64,000 nt of DNA from Lysinibacillus antri (GTDB taxonomy: Bacteria; Bacillota; Bacilli; Bacillales_A; Planococcaceae). Numbering within the stretch: position 1 is the stretch's first letter; every line of letters begins with the position of its first letter. Positions 7,533 through 16,702 of this stretch are shown in pieces. A program made the position numbers and the translations under genes. Location: positions 1-64,000 of the forward strand of contig NZ_RYYR01000001.1 of NCBI RefSeq assembly GCF_003977595.1, in the 5' to 3' direction. The notes under the pieces are model-generated. The model made no database searches. It was not told the DNA's origin and saw only the letters and a program-made list of their open reading frames with translations.

Positions 7533-8282
7533 CTATTTTGTATTCGTAAATCCGCCATCAATTCGAATCACTTCTCCATTAATATACTCTGCTTTGGAAG
7601 TTAGTAAAAATGTGACAAGTTCTGCTACCTCTTCTGGAGTTCCTAATCGTTTTTGAGGAATCCCTCTTGTGGCATTTTCTTTCATCGCTGGGTTCGCTTC
7701 ATAAAACGACTTAACCATTGGCGTTTCAGTTGGCCCAGGTGCAATGGCATTTACCCGTAAGCCATTTTTTGCGTATTCCGCTACCATACTTTTTGTCATT
7801 CCTACAATGCCGTGTTTCGTCGCCGCATACGTGACAACGGAATCTTGTCCAATTACGCCTGCACTTGAAGCGGTATTGACAATCGCCCCTCCACCATTTT
7901 TCAACATGACCTCTGCTACATAACGCATCCCATATAGAGCACCCATTAAATTAATCCCTACAATTTGGTCAATTTCATCTGTTGTCGTCTCTAAGAAAAA
8001 CTTCCCGCTACCTGATATCCCGGCATTATTAAAGAAGTAATCAATTTTACCAAAGTGCTCAACAGTTTGATCAACATAATTTTTCACTTCTTCTTTTTTT
8101 GAAACATCTGCCTTGATGAAAATAGCATCTACCCCTATTTTTTTCACCATTTCAACAGTTTCATTTCCACCCTTTTCACTCACATCTACCACTACAATAT
8201 TTACATCCTCTTGTGCTAATCTAACAGCTGTTGCCTGTCCTAACCCACTACCTGCACCTGTGATGATTGCGACTTTTCTCAT
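7533..8282 (-). CDS. SDR-family NAD(P)-dependent oxidoreductase
   Basis: This 249-aa classical short-chain dehydrogenase/reductase shows the cofactor motif TGAGSGLG (about 7-14), NNAG (about 88-91), the catalytic Ser in NTASSAG (about 140) and YAATK (Tyr about 152, Lys 156). The acidic residue after beta-2 (VVVDVSE) suggests NAD. The C-terminus INGEVIRIDGGFTNTK is typical of FabG-like SDRs. The start is MRKVAIITG, behind TTGGAGGG. Substrate unknown; it stands alone. Confidence 0.85.
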   Translation of the reverse strand: MRKVAIITGAGSGLGQATAVRLAQEDVNIVVVDVSEKGGNETVEMVKKIGVDAIFIKADVSKKEEVKNYVDQTVEHFGKIDYFFNNAGISGSGKFFLETTTDEIDQIVGINLMGALYGMRYVAEVMLKNGGGAIVNTASSAGVIGQDSVVTYAATKHGIVGMTKSMVAEYAKNGLRVNAIAPGPTETPMVKSFYEANPAMKENATRGIPQKRLGTPEEVAELVTFLLTSKAEYINGEVIRIDGGFTNTK

Positions 8283-8499
8283 ATGAACGGTCCCTCCAAA
8301 ATAAGTAATCAAATTTCGTAGTTAGTATGGACAAATAAGATGAAACATAATAAGACCATTCACATTGTAAACTCGATATACAATTCTATCTCTATCTTTT
8401 CGTATATTTTCGAACATTCTTACAACTCTATTGACAAATATCCAATTTTATTGCATATTAAATGAAAATTAACAATTAGCGTAACGAAGAATAGTATGT

Positions 8500-8715
8500 G
8501 ATTCCCCTTTTGACAAGAGAGCGATGTTCATCGGCTGCAAGGCATCGTACAAACAGGCTCACAGAACCTACTTCGCCAGCTTCTAGCAAAACTAGACGCA
8601 GACTCAAGCGTTATGAGAAAGAGTGGGATTGACTATTCAATCCAATCTAGGTGGTACCACGGAAAAGTAGCCTTTTTCGCCCTAATTATAGGGTGAGAAA
8701 GGCTTTTTTATTTTG
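8500..8715 (+). promoter_or_regulatory. Proline T-box leader of proBA
   Basis: The T-box sequence AGGTGGTACCACGG is at 8649-8662. It is followed by a terminator whose arms GCCTTTTTCGCCCTA and TAGGGTGAGAAAGGC (8670-8703) end in TTTTTTATTTT. A stem I region precedes it, with the probable specifier CCT (Pro) at 8567-8569 in the context GAACCTACTTCG. The proI leader at 22.4 kb carries exactly the same context, which supports the assignment. Uncharged tRNA-Pro should bind and allow read-through into proB. Confidence 0.92.
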
Positions 8716-8742
8716 TACCTCAACTTTCTAGGGGGATATATG

Positions 8743-9828
8743 ATGGAAAAAAAACGAATCGTTGTAAAAATTGGTAGTAGTTCATTGACCAATTCAAAAG
8801 GCGAAATAGATCACGACAAATTACAAGATCATATACAGGCACTTGCGACGTTAAAGCATCAAGGCCATGACGTGCTACTCGTCTCATCAGGCGCTGTAGC
8901 TGCAGGATTTCGAAAGCTCGGCTACCCTTCTCGACCTGTCACATTAAAAGGAAAACAAGCAGCCGCAGCAGTTGGCCAAAGTTTATTAATTCAATATTAT
9001 TCCGAACAATTTCATGCACATCAACTAACGGCCGCGCAAATATTACTGACACGCACGGACTTTTCGAAAAAAGATCGTTATAAAAATGCCTATGCCACGT
9101 TTACAGAATTATTAGAGCGTAATATTATTCCGATTATTAACGAGAACGATACGGTATCCGTGACGGAGCTTACATTTGGAGATAATGACATGTTATCAGC
9201 ATTAGTGAGTGGCCTAGTACATGCGGACAATTTGATTATTTTAACAGATATCAATGGGTTATATGATGACAACCCGATGAAAAACCCAGATGCCAAACGA
9301 ATCGACCATATTTCTGAAATTACAGAAGAAATGTTACAGTTCGCTTCAGGCGCTGGCTCTAAAGTTGGAACTGGAGGCATGCAATCGAAGTTACTCGCTG
9401 CCCGCACTGCCCTTCAATCGGGGGTAAAAGTATTTATTGGAACTGGTCATGGCGCGAATAAATTGGTTGATATTTTAGAAGGTCACGGGGATGGAACCTA
9501 TGTATCTTGTGACAATTTAGGTATTTTACCAAATCAAAAGCAATGGATTAACATTACCGAAGTCTCTGGAAAACTTTATATCGATGAAGGCGCAAAACAG
9601 GCAATCCTTTCAAATGGAAAAAGTCTCTTACCAGCAGGCATCTATGAAATCGAAGGAGAATTTACTAAAGGTGATGTTGTAGAAGTTTATGATGATACAA
9701 ATCTCTTAGGGCGCGGTGAGGTGATGTATTCCAGTGAAGAATTGGCACATGCCCTTGGGAAACGTTCCGATGAGATTGCAGTCAAATCCATCGAAGTCAT
9801 TCATCGCGACAAATGGGTAAAAGCTTAA
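8743..9828 (+). CDS. proB: Glutamate 5-kinase
   Basis: This enzyme (361 aa) phosphorylates glutamate to glutamyl 5-phosphate, the first step of proline synthesis. The amino acid kinase domain (about 1-255) shows [39 protein letters not shown] and [14 protein letters not shown]-terminal PUA domain covers about 275-355. Two adjacent ATGs exist; GGGGGA at 8731-8736 fits the second (MEKKRIVV). It lies directly behind the proline T-box and is followed after 29 bases by proA. Confidence 0.96.
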   Translation: MEKKRIVVKIGSSSLTNSKGEIDHDKLQDHIQALATLKHQGHDVLLVSSGAVAAGFRKLGYPSRPVTLKGKQAAAAVGQSLLIQYYSEQFHAHQLTAAQILLTRTDFSKKDRYKNAYATFTELLERNIIPIINENDTVSVTELTFGDNDMLSALVSGLVHADNLIILTDINGLYDDNPMKNPDAKRIDHISEITEEMLQFASGAGSKVGTGGMQSKLLAARTALQSGVKVFIGTGHGANKLVDILEGHGDGTYVSCDNLGILPNQKQWINITEVSGKLYIDEGAKQAILSNGKSLLPAGIYEIEGEFTKGDVVEVYDDTNLLGRGEVMYSSEELAHALGKRSDEIAVKSIEVIHRDKWVKA

Positions 9829-9857
9829 TAATTTACTATACATTGGAGGAAATGATT

Positions 9858-11123
9858 ATGACAAACATAGCGACAGAAAGTGAAGTTCGAGTAAAAGGGA
9901 AACTAGCCAAGCAAGCAAGTTACGTCATGAATGTGAAAACAACGGAAGAAAAAAATGATGCCCTATTAAAAATTTCAGCTCAACTAATTGAAGATCAAAA
10001 CAAAATCATTGAAGAAAATAAAAAGGATTTAGTCAATGGAAAAGAAAAAGGTTTACCTGATTCTACATTAGACCGGATTATGCTAAACGAAACACGCATC
10101 CAAGCCATGGCTGATGCAATTAAAGAATTAATCGCTCTAGAAGATCCAGTTGGCGAGCTTTTAGAATCCACGACAAAGGACAATGGATTGCTTATTGAAA
10201 AACGTCGTGTGCCAATTGGTGTAATCGGCATGATTTATGAAGCGCGTCCAAATGTAACAATCGATGCAGCTACACTTAGTTTAAAAACAGGTAATGCAGT
10301 CATTTTACGAGGAAGTTCATCCGCAAAACATTCTAATATGGAGCTCGTTGCGACAATTCATCGTGCATTAGCAAAAACGAATCTTCCATTAGAAGCGGTG
10401 CAATTAATAGAAGATACTTCCCATGAAACAGCAAAGGAACTATTCAATTTAAATGAATATTTAGATGTGTTAATTCCACGTGGAGGAAAAGCATTAATTG
10501 ATTTAGTCGTTCGCGAATCGTCCGTTCCGGTTTTAGAAACGGGTGCAGGAAATTGCCATGTGTATGTGGATGAAACAGCAAACTATGAAATGGCGACAAA
10601 AATTATTATTAATGCCAAAACACAGCGTCCTTCTGTATGTAATGCGATGGAAAGTTTATTAATTCAACGTAATTGGTTTGAAGGTAATGGTGAAAAATTA
10701 TTAAATGAATTGAATACACTAGATATAAAAATTATTGGGGACGAAAGCGTTTGTTCGGTATCACCTGCTGCGACTCTTGCAACAGAGGAAGATTATGCAA
10801 CAGAGTTTTTAAGCTTAACAATGAGTGTGAAAATTGTTGAAAATGTAATGGAGGCGATTGAACACATTAATATTTACGGCACTAATCACTCAGAAGCCAT
10901 TATTACGGAAGATGCCATTGCAGCACAAACTTTCTTAACAGGCGTTGACGCTGCGGCGGTTTACCATAACGCATCGACACGTTTTACAGACGGTTTTGAA
11001 TATGGCTACGGGGCTGAAATCGGAATCAGTACACAAAAATTACATGCACGCGGTCCAATGGGGTTACCTGCATTAACGTCAACGAAATACTTTATCCATG
11101 GCAATGGGCAAATTCGAGGATAA
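9858..11123 (+). CDS. proA: Glutamate-5-semialdehyde dehydrogenase
   Basis: The 421-aa gamma-glutamyl phosphate reductase carries out the second proline step, using NADPH. Family motifs: [19 protein letters not shown] (about 108-126), [30 protein letters not shown] and the catalytic Cys in [10 protein letters not shown] (about 259). The start [10 protein letters not shown] follows TTGGAGGAAATGATT; longer in-frame starts would overlap proB. It is the last gene of the T-box operon; proI, the third-step gene, is unlinked at 22.7 kb under its own T-box. Confidence 0.96.
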   Translation: MTNIATESEVRVKGKLAKQASYVMNVKTTEEKNDALLKISAQLIEDQNKIIEENKKDLVNGKEKGLPDSTLDRIMLNETRIQAMADAIKELIALEDPVGELLESTTKDNGLLIEKRRVPIGVIGMIYEARPNVTIDAATLSLKTGNAVILRGSSSAKHSNMELVATIHRALAKTNLPLEAVQLIEDTSHETAKELFNLNEYLDVLIPRGGKALIDLVVRESSVPVLETGAGNCHVYVDETANYEMATKIIINAKTQRPSVCNAMESLLIQRNWFEGNGEKLLNELNTLDIKIIGDESVCSVSPAATLATEEDYATEFLSLTMSVKIVENVMEAIEHINIYGTNHSEAIITEDAIAAQTFLTGVDAAAVYHNASTRFTDGFEYGYGAEIGISTQKLHARGPMGLPALTSTKYFIHGNGQIRG

Positions 11124-11199
11124 GAATCTATAGGATTGTCTAATAAGTTCTTTTTAACCTTCTATACTAATATATACTCATGAAGTTTCAAAAAAGGTT

Positions 11200-11412
11200 G
11201 ACCTAGTGAGCGGACTAAGCACACAAGCCGCAAAGCCACGTTGTCCGTGTCTTTACGACTTGTCTTAGGGGCCAACACGATGTTGGTCATGGTGACAATG
11301 CCACACGATGTGGCATTGTCACCGGCTTTGTGTAAGGTCCGCTCACATAGAATAAATCTTACTACTCTTTCATGATTTAGTACGCGGCTTACAGTGGTAG
11401 GCCGCGTTTTCT
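11200..11412 (+). repeat. Large GC-rich hairpin repeat, copy A, ending in a terminator
   Basis: Outer arms GTGAGCGGAC (11206-11215) and GTCCGCTCAC (11337-11346) enclose further complementary blocks (AAGCACACAAGCC against GGCTTTGTGT). Inside lies an extra insert absent from copy B, with two small palindromes, including perfect 15-bp arms GGTGACAATGCCACA/TGTGGCATTGTCACC around CGA. A separate hairpin CGCGGCTTAC/GTAGGCCGCG (11383-11406) with TTTT follows and can end proBA transcription. Copy B at 36.1-36.3 kb is in the opposite orientation; a fragment is at 62.25 kb. It is more G+C-rich than its surroundings. The rest of 11124-11477 holds nothing else I recognise. Confidence 0.85.
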
Positions 11413-11477
11413 TAATTTATATCATACTACTGGTGTATTCAAATTTTCACTGGATTGTACATTTACCTCTTTTAGTT

Positions 11478-12440
11478 TTATCCATAGACACATAGTACAA
11501 AAAAAGTAACGATTAACATATTATTAAGGAATATCAATCGCCAACTTATTGGTTGTTCTTTGTACCAACTTCCAAGAATTGAGTATATGGTAATAAGGAT
11601 CATAAATGTGAGCAATATATAACCAAAATGTACTGTCCCAATAATATTGTCTAAAAAATTAATGAATATAACGCCAATGATGCTTCCGATTACATGAATA
11701 AACCGTGGTACTTGCTCTTCCTCATCATACATTGATTTTTCTTTCTTATCCATAAACCTTGCAAGGAAAATAAATACTACAAAATAAACGGCAATTCGGA
11801 TCCATTTGCCTTTACTAATTTGTTTTTGTGACCAAATGGTATCCGATAAATCTATCATCTGTTCCCATTCTTCTAAAGACAGTGCATATTTCGTTTTTGC
11901 GACAGGATCATATAAGTAATTTATGTGGTTCGGTACGTCCCCTTCTGAAGCCTGTTTTAAATAAAGCTCACTCCCATTGTCAAAAACAAAATGAAGATCC
12001 TTTATAGCGTACTGCTCTTCTATTGCGCCATCCCAAGGAACCGCATTTGCTTTTGCATTTAGAAGAATCGACATAATACCATGAAACAATTGTTGGTCTG
12101 TCGATGTTCGTTTCATAAAATAAAAAGGAGAAGTTAAATTTAAATTTCGATTTGGTTGCTGATTTTCTAATACTATGACTTTTTGAATGTTTGTACCTGG
12201 ATCGATTTCACCAAAAGATAAAGTATCTTGTTGATTATTAATGGTTGGCGATACGAAGAATGTAGCAAGTAAGACGATGAAGATTGCACATGCACTTACG
12301 GAAATCGCACGATATGTCCAATTGGAAGTTCTTTTCTTACGTTCTACCTTTTGTTGGATCATTTGCTTCGTATGCTCTTTCATACTTTTGGAACGCTCTG
12401 ATCGCAATATGCCCTTTAATTGCTCATCTAAATCATTCAT
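11478..12440 (-). CDS. Probable membrane anti-sigma factor
   Basis: This 320-aa protein overlaps the end of the ECF sigma gene by 8 bases, the usual layout for a cognate anti-sigma factor. The N-terminal 42 residues are charged and cytosolic (MNDLDEQLKGILRSERSKSM, then HTKQMIQQKVERKKR). A transmembrane helix follows at about 45-65, then an extracytoplasmic domain to about 205, and three to four more hydrophobic helices (about 211-227, 247-268, 275-290, 300-318). No zinc anti-sigma HxxxCxxC motif is present. The role is inferred from context and topology; the domain is not one I can name. Confidence 0.65.
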   Translation of the reverse strand: MNDLDEQLKGILRSERSKSMKEHTKQMIQQKVERKKRTSNWTYRAISVSACAIFIVLLATFFVSPTINNQQDTLSFGEIDPGTNIQKVIVLENQQPNRNLNLTSPFYFMKRTSTDQQLFHGIMSILLNAKANAVPWDGAIEEQYAIKDLHFVFDNGSELYLKQASEGDVPNHINYLYDPVAKTKYALSLEEWEQMIDLSDTIWSQKQISKGKWIRIAVYFVVFIFLARFMDKKEKSMYDEEEQVPRFIHVIGSIIGVIFINFLDNIIGTVHFGYILLTFMILITIYSILGSWYKEQPISWRLIFLNNMLIVTFFVLCVYG

Positions 12441-12939
12441 CTTCGTCCCCTCCTCCTAAAAGTTGTCTTAACGCTTTCATCCCACGTTCCGTACAATTTT
12501 TTACTTTCGATTCGTTCCATCCTAATATTTTTGCGGTCTCTTTAATCGTTAACCCCTCAATCTTTCGTAACACAATGGCCTCGCGATAGTCCATTTTCAC
12601 TTTTTGGAGTGCCTCATATAATCGCTTTGACTCCTCATTTTGTTCGAGCCATTTTTCTGGTGTAAAGGACTCCTCTTTCGTATCATATTTTGCTGTAAAA
12701 GGTAAAAAGGAAATGATTCTTTTTCTGCGATAGTAATCATAGGTGAGGTTCCGTGCAATTTTCATTAACCACGTTAACGTACTCGCATCATTTCGAAAGG
12801 TATGTTGAGATTGAATGGCTTTTATAAATGTCTCTTGCGTTAAATCTTCTGCTAGTTCAGCATGTCCTACGAGAAAATATATGTATTGATAAATACGATC
12901 ACTATGTAAGTCATATTGTTGTTCAAAAATGAATGCCAA
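12433..12939 (-). CDS. ECF-family RNA polymerase sigma factor
   Basis: This 168-aa sigma-70 family protein has region 2 at about 8-75 (YQYIYFLVGHAELAEDLTQETF, then TLTWLMKIARNLTYDYYRR) and region 4 at about 108-158 (YREAIVLRKIEGLTIKETAKILGWNESKVKN). The ATG-less start is decided by the ribosome site: GGAGGTG is followed 8 bases later by TTG at 12939, giving MAFIFEQQYD. A GTG at 12954 would place the Shine-Dalgarno inside the gene. It is co-transcribed with its presumed anti-sigma factor. The inducing signal is unknown. Confidence 0.88.
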   Translation of the reverse strand: MAFIFEQQYDLHSDRIYQYIYFLVGHAELAEDLTQETFIKAIQSQHTFRNDASTLTWLMKIARNLTYDYYRRKRIISFLPFTAKYDTKEESFTPEKWLEQNEESKRLYEALQKVKMDYREAIVLRKIEGLTIKETAKILGWNESKVKNCTERGMKALRQLLGGGDEDE

Positions 12940-13017
12940 ATAGTTCACCTCCACTTATATAGACGATTATGTTCCGAATATGACTCACTGGCTATGAAAA
13001 TTTTTACAAAAAAATAA

Positions 13018-13084
13018 GCACTTGTCTGTTCACAAGTACTTTTTACGTTAAAAAGTAGCACTACATGAAGTTCATAGTGCTACT
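13018..13084 (-). terminator. Two tandem terminators after the coat gene
   Basis: On the minus strand AGTAGCACTA/TAGTGCTACT (13084-13075 with 13063-13054) ends in TTTTTAACG. A second hairpin of ACTTGT arms (13037-13020) ends in TATTTTTTT. They separate the CotB-like gene from the sigma operon. Confidence 0.88.
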
Positions 13085-13116
13085 AGTTTAAAGTATACAT
13101 ATAAAATGATCCTCGG

Positions 13117-13791
13117 TTACACTTCATGCAAAGATTTAATATGTTGAATGTTAAGAAGCACTGTATTTCCTCTTGCCGTCCGAAGTTCAACCATCTTACC
13201 ATGGATTTGAACTAATTTTCCAATGTGATGTGTATGTTCACCAAGATTAAAAATGACAAGTTTGTTCACCATACTAGCAATTAGCGCTTCAAAGTGACTT
13301 ACTCTGGAATTTTTTGATCCCATTTGCAAATCGACTGTTGAATGGTCATATGGTTTTTTTTGCTCTGGATAAGGGATTAACCATTTTAAATGTTGTTTTG
13401 AGATGTATATTGTTTTATAAATCGGTGAGTGGAAAATAAAATAATCACTCATAACAGTATCAATGAGTCCATGTATTGGTTGCCTATTTGCGACATAAAT
13501 TTCGGTATAAATCCCTTGAGATTGTGTGAGCATCTCGTCTAATGTTAACTCTTTTTGATTGTCGGCTTCAAGAAAACTTGGTAGGGTTAAAGGCATCTGT
13601 ATATTTTCGCCTTCATTTTGAGCAACTGTAATATTTTCAACATGTATCATTGGAATGTAAATAAAATCTTTACCATCAAATAGTACAAGTATCTCTTTGC
13701 TTGAATCGATTAACGATCCCCTGAAGTATGATTTGCCTGCTAAGTCCACTTTTATAGTTTCTTGTTTGAATTGACTAAATATCTTGTTCAA
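13117..13791 (-). CDS. CotB-like spore coat protein with three repeat units
   Basis: This 224-aa protein consists of three divergent units of about 60-70 residues, each with a short beta-rich core ending in an IHVENI/HLKWLI/IQHIKSL motif. The ends are IYIPMIHVENI (about 45-55), IYISKQHLKWLI (about 127-138) and VLLNIQHIKSLHEV (about 211-224). This unit (RGGP...GxL...HHIKSI) defines CotB of the Bacillus spore outer coat. Start is TTG, behind GGAGGGGG. The serine/lysine tail of B. subtilis CotB is missing. It lies 55 bases after the next CotB-like gene and the two are probably co-expressed late in sporulation. Confidence 0.7.
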   Translation of the reverse strand: MNKIFSQFKQETIKVDLAGKSYFRGSLIDSSKEILVLFDGKDFIYIPMIHVENITVAQNEGENIQMPLTLPSFLEADNQKELTLDEMLTQSQGIYTEIYVANRQPIHGLIDTVMSDYFIFHSPIYKTIYISKQHLKWLIPYPEQKKPYDHSTVDLQMGSKNSRVSHFEALIASMVNKLVIFNLGEHTHHIGKLVQIHGKMVELRTARGNTVLLNIQHIKSLHEV

Positions 13792-13846
13792 ATTCCCCCT
13801 CCTATCTACTTAAAGAGTTCATTTAATAAAAGAAGGTTTTGTGAGC

Positions 13847-14335
13847 TTATCTACGACGTCTTCTTCTGCCGTTTCCATCATTGTTGTTATTATCTTCGTT
13901 GTTTTCTTCATTGTCATTGTTTCCTACTCCCATTCCAGTGCTCATATTGCGGATGTGGAATACGGAAACATGAATGATTTCTTCTTTGTTGATGATTGTA
14001 ATATAATCGTCATTTACTTCATCCAGTACACCTTCTAATTTTTCTGGGTTAATTTTTACCCAACGTTTGCAAAATTGACTAATCACTGATAAGAAATCAG
14101 GTTTGTTAAACGCTTCAAGATTGTCTGGACCTCTATCATCATCCATTCCATCTTTTGAATCATGTGTAATACTTTTTACGTGATGCGTTTTATAAATTAC
14201 AACACCGTCTTTTTTCGTCATTATTACAAAGAAATCTGAACCTGCATATAACAATCTACCTACAGCCGAATGTGGGCCACCACGGTCGACTCTAATTACC
14301 TGACCTACTAAGTGACTAAGTAGTTCTTGATTCAT
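13847..14335 (-). CDS. CotB-like spore coat protein with Asn-rich, poly-Arg tail
   Basis: This 162-aa protein has two clear CotB units: IRVDRGGPHSAVGRLLYAGS, then YKTHHVKSITHD (about 13-54), and VKINPEKLEGVLDEVNDDY, then VSVFHIRNMS (about 92-131). The C-terminus is low-complexity: Asn/Glu/Asp from about 136 and a final RRRRRR. CotB family members carry basic tails that are modified and cross-linked in the coat. The ATG follows AGGAGG at longer spacing (11 bases). It is a mother-cell structural protein by family; timing is not shown by the sequence. Confidence 0.82.
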   Translation of the reverse strand: MNQELLSHLVGQVIRVDRGGPHSAVGRLLYAGSDFFVIMTKKDGVVIYKTHHVKSITHDSKDGMDDDRGPDNLEAFNKPDFLSVISQFCKRWVKINPEKLEGVLDEVNDDYITIINKEEIIHVSVFHIRNMSTGMGVGNNDNEENNEDNNNNDGNGRRRRRR

Positions 14336-14475
14336 ATCGACATAAACCTCCTATTTGTATTGTCTTGCTCAATATATGTGCTTTTTAACTAGAATGAAAT
14401 GTCAAAGGCCTAGTTTATTAAAAATAACTGCCTTATTATGCTACGATTGCAAAACAATAAGAATAAAAAAAATAA

Positions 14476-14509
14476 AAGTAGTACAAACCAAAGATGATTT
14501 GTACTACTT
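14476..14509 (-). terminator. Terminator of the DUF3889 gene
   Basis: AAGTAGTACAAA (14476-14487) pairs perfectly with TTTGTACTACTT (14498-14509). On the minus strand TTATTTTTTTTATTC follows. It lies 54 bases after the stop. Confidence 0.88.
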
Positions 14510-14562
14510 AAATAATATATTCGCCATTCGACAGATGGTTCCAAATAGAGGGGATTACCTAT

Positions 14563-14925
14563 TTAGTTTGTTGATTCAGTATATTGAATATTTACAACTT
14601 CCTCTGTTTGATTATTAAAGGTAATGTCGACAAACACACCGAATTCCCGATTGTCTTCTGCTCGTAACCATAATTTAAATTTTTCTACAGAAGTAACAGA
14701 TCCAGTTTCACGACCGATGTGTAAATAATCAATAACATCTGCTGATGGATACTTCGCCATTACTTCTTGCATTGCTAGCCTTCCCCATTTAGCATAAGCA
14801 GGAGTAGGCTTTTGTTCAAGCTCCTGTGCAGTTACCGTTTCTTCACTTGGAGGAGTCGTCAAAATTTTTCCGACTACAACTGTACTTAGTATAAGCATGG
14901 CGGAAACTACAATTTTCCCTTTCAC
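14563..14925 (-). CDS. DUF3889 exported protein
   Basis: This 120-aa protein has an N-terminal hydrophobic signal or anchor segment (about 4-22, VVSAMLILSTVVVGKIL). The DUF3889 core at about 43-118 starts PAYAKWGRLAMQEVMAKYP, followed by DVIDYLHIGRE and FVDITFNNQTEEVVNI. The start is GTG behind AAGGAGG. Family members are small secreted proteins of Bacilli with unknown function. It is a single-gene unit. Confidence 0.8.
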   Translation of the reverse strand: MKGKIVVSAMLILSTVVVGKILTTPPSEETVTAQELEQKPTPAYAKWGRLAMQEVMAKYPSADVIDYLHIGRETGSVTSVEKFKLWLRAEDNREFGVFVDITFNNQTEEVVNIQYTESTN

Positions 14926-15063
14926 AACATGACCTCCTTTTCGTTAGTGTTTTCTGAACAAAGGAGGTTATTCGGAAATGACGTATGTATATATTAACAA
15001 TAGAAGAAATTCGTTATCAGGAAATATTTATCGTGTTCATAACTCGTTCGAAAGTTGTGTAAA

Positions 15064-15101
15064 CATAAAAACCCGCCTCGCGACCCCGAGACGGGTTTAT
15101 G
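15064..15101 (-). terminator. Terminator downstream of argGH
   Basis: CATAAAAACCCGCCTCG and CGAGACGGGTTTATG form an interrupted but strong GC-rich stem. On the minus strand TTTTTATG follows. It lies about 160 bases beyond the argH stop. The intervening 15102-15262 holds nothing recognisable. Confidence 0.7.
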
Positions 15102-15262
15102 TAACTTTATGTTACCCAATGGCATGGATTCTAAATAAAGTTGTTCTTTTATCCACTTACCCTCTGGCTAATGAATAAAAGGCGACTTCTATTGTGTATC
15201 TCTGTACAACATTAATAGATAGCATCTATGCTAAATCCTAAATTTTAGGTTAAAGCCCTTTA

Positions 15263-16633
15263 TTAAACTAAGCTTTTTGCTTTTTCGATTTGTAAACGCA
15301 CTTGATCAAATCCTGTGCCACCTAGTGAATGGCGACGACGAACTGCCGCTTCAGGTTTTAACACATCATATACGTCACTGTCTAAAAGCTCGCTTTCTTT
15401 TTTCATATCTTCAAGTGGTAAATCGAGTAAGAAGATCCCACGTTGAATACACGTGAATACAAGTTTCCCTGTAACTTCATGCGCTTCACGGAATGGCATA
15501 CCTTTTGTTGCCAAGTAATCCGCAAGTTCTGTTGCGTTAGAGAAATCACTGTGAACAGCTGTATGAAGACGTTTAGTATTTACCGTCATCGTACGAACCA
15601 TACCTTCAAAGATTTTTAATGCACCAAGAATCGTTTGAACCGTATCAAACATACCTTCTTTATCTTCCTGCATATCTTTGTTATACGTTAAAGGCGTCCC
15701 CTTTAATACTGTTAACAAGCCCATTAGGTTTCCATATACGCGACCAGTCTTGCCACGAATTAGTTCTGCCATATCTGGGTTTTTCTTTTGAGGCATTATG
15801 GATGAACCTGTTGAAAAGGCATCATCTAACTCAATGAACTTAAATTCATCTGTTGACCAAATGATAATTTCTTCAGCAAAACGTGATAAATGTGTCATTA
15901 ATAAAGATGAGTTAGCAAGGAACTCGACTACAAAATCACGATCACTCACAGCATCCATGGAATTTAAATAAACTTTACTAAAGCCAAGTAATTCCGCTGA
16001 TTTTTCACGATCAATCGGGAAAGTCGTGCCAGCCATTGCACCTGCACCTAATGGTAGGATGTCGATACGTTTCATGGATTCATTAAAACGTTCTTTGTCA
16101 CGCTCTAGCATCCAGAAATACGCCATTAAATGATGGGCAAAGCTAATTGGTTGTGCACGTTGTAAATGCGTATAGCCAGGAGCAATTGTTTCAACATGTT
16201 GCTCTGCCTGACCGATAATCGTTCTTTGGAAAGTTTCGATTAATTCGACAACTTCAACGACACGCTTTTTCAAAAATAAGTGCACGTCTGTTGCAACCTG
16301 GTCATTACGGCTACGACCAGTATGAAGTTTCCCTCCTACTGGACCTATAATATCCGTTAACATTTTTTCTAAATTTAAATGGATGTCTTCGTTCGCCACA
16401 CTAAACTCGAGCTCTCCAGCCTCTGCTTTAATTTTCAGCTCAGCTAAGCCTCCTAGAATTTGCTCTACCTCTGTAGATGATAAAATTCCTTGAGCACCTA
16501 ACATTGTTACGTGTGCAACACTGCCTTCGATATCTTCCATTACTAATTGTTGATCAAAACCAATGGAAGCTCCAAATTCATCAACCCAACTTTCTGCTGA
16601 CTTTTGGAAACGTCCACCCCATAATTTTGTCAT
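15263..16633 (-). CDS. argH: Argininosuccinate lyase
   Basis: This 456-aa enzyme splits argininosuccinate into arginine and fumarate, the last step of arginine synthesis. Fumarase/aspartase-superfamily motifs: MTKLWGGRF start, [12 protein letters not shown] (about 110-121), [16 protein letters not shown] (about 153-168), the catalytic-serine loop [12 protein letters not shown] (about 275-286) and the C-terminal [13 protein letters not shown] is chosen over a GTG 9 bases upstream that falls in AAGGTAAGGTG. It is co-transcribed with argG, 66 bases upstream. Confidence 0.96.
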   Translation of the reverse strand: MTKLWGGRFQKSAESWVDEFGASIGFDQQLVMEDIEGSVAHVTMLGAQGILSSTEVEQILGGLAELKIKAEAGELEFSVANEDIHLNLEKMLTDIIGPVGGKLHTGRSRNDQVATDVHLFLKKRVVEVVELIETFQRTIIGQAEQHVETIAPGYTHLQRAQPISFAHHLMAYFWMLERDKERFNESMKRIDILPLGAGAMAGTTFPIDREKSAELLGFSKVYLNSMDAVSDRDFVVEFLANSSLLMTHLSRFAEEIIIWSTDEFKFIELDDAFSTGSSIMPQKKNPDMAELIRGKTGRVYGNLMGLLTVLKGTPLTYNKDMQEDKEGMFDTVQTILGALKIFEGMVRTMTVNTKRLHTAVHSDFSNATELADYLATKGMPFREAHEVTGKLVFTCIQRGIFLLDLPLEDMKKESELLDSDVYDVLKPEAAVRRRHSLGGTGFDQVRLQIEKAKSLV

Positions 16634-16658
16634 ACGACACACCTTACCTTATGCTACC

Positions 16659-16702
16659 AATCAGTGGAGATTCAATACCCCACTGATTGAAGTTTCACTT
16701 TA
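16659..16702 (-). repeat. Fragment of the 195-bp repeat between argG and argH
   Basis: CAATCAGTGG...CCACTGATTG plus AAGTTTCACTTTA is the last 44 bases of the repeat seen complete at 21.99, 26.17 and 47.03 kb. Only the terminal hairpin module is present. Its last three bases (TTA, 16700-16702) are the argG stop codon read on the minus strand. The hairpin sits in the argG-argH spacer and could alter processing or coupling. Confidence 0.8.

Noticed and set aside
12940-13010. ECF-type autoregulatory promoter upstream of the sigma gene
   Set aside because: GGAAC and CGTC elements are present on the minus strand but only about five bases apart, far from the 16-17 needed.
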